Positions 63,891-64,000 of a DNA stretch of 64,000 nucleotides are shown in pieces. Source of the stretch: Undaria pinnatifida (taxonomy: Eukaryota > Sar > Phaeophyceae > Laminariales > Alariaceae). The notes below the pieces were generated by a model. It searched no databases, was not told the origin of the DNA, and was given only the letters and a program-made list of their open reading frames with translations. The number at the start of each line of letters is the position of its first letter. Position 1 is the stretch's first letter. The position numbers and the translations under genes were made by a program. The stretch spans positions 10,389,665-10,453,664 of the forward strand of contig JABAKD010000007.1 in assembly GCA_012845835.1 (NCBI GenBank), written 5' to 3'.

Positions 63891-64000
63891 GTGTTTATTT
63901 ATTGAAATATAATGATATATTTTCGGCAGAGGTTTGTAAAATATATTTTCTTGTTTTTTGTGCACATTTTGTACCCGTACATTTTGTTTTCTGGCTATTT
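63891..64000. other. AT-rich window end
   Basis: Nothing recognised. Confidence 0.35.

Overview
This 64-kb window reads as repeat-dominated nuclear DNA from a eukaryote. I find no intact protein-coding gene, no rRNA, no convincing functional tRNA, no operon and no CRISPR array. The only protein homology I can defend is a broken C-terminal piece of a non-LTR retrotransposon (LINE) ORF2 at 54120-54553 on the minus strand. Three observations favour an alga-like or other protist genome: the wording of that LINE relic, TTAGGG-type interstitial telomere repeats, and the mass of short inverted-repeat elements and trinucleotide arrays. A stramenopile or brown alga is my guess and is not proven by anything here.

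Most of the window can be assigned to a few repeat families that I defined by comparing segments of the window with each other. Family A is a MITE of about 260 bp with terminal ACGCGTGCTACGATAGAGGT and about 20 full, partial or relic copies. Family B is about 260 bp (GAGTCATTCTACGGTAGCCC, 6 copies). Family C is about 250-400 bp (CCAAGGCTACGGTATTAGC, about 18 copies, with an internal perfect palindrome GTCACTCGCGCGAGTGAC). Family G is about 270-340 bp (GAGTCATCCCACGGTAGGGG, 7 copies plus fragments). All four share a terminal core YACGRTAG, which suggests they were moved by one transposase lineage. Family D is a long-terminal-inverted-repeat element (AAAATACACTCCAGCTGTGA ends). It builds a 1.72-kb tandem duplication at 37.5-41.2 kb. 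A polIII-type SINE of about 310 bp has three copies.

Layout: 0-8 kb holds G, A and B/C elements, including a triple-nested A stack at 2.07-2.86 kb. 8-10.5 kb holds C, B and A. 10.57-11.23 kb is a 166-bp tandem repeat. 11.5-18.2 kb has D fragments, a C element split by a telomere-repeat insertion, a G element swollen by a 9-bp minisatellite, and A-rich repeat domain M. 18.2-24.4 kb alternates A, C, M, B and a full-length C. 25-29.8 kb holds C copies and a roughly 330-bp tandem array (E). 30.3-32.2 kb is a C element swollen by an 11-bp minisatellite. 32.5-35.6 kb has B-in-A and G duplications. 37.5-41.7 kb is the D tandem and an (AAC)n array. 43.5-49.3 kb holds D, SINE, TAG arrays and C with minisatellite. 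49.9-51.25 kb is a G-poor island. 51.8-59.1 kb has A, B, C, telomere repeat and the LINE relic. 59.4-64 kb holds D elements, one of them interrupted by a SINE.

The elements do not form a pathway. They form a readable insertion stratigraphy: A in A in A, A in C, A in G, B in A, B in a tandem repeat, C in E, SINE in D. Several elements are the seed points of young micro- and minisatellites. All coordinates of repeat ends are by eye and may be off by several bases.
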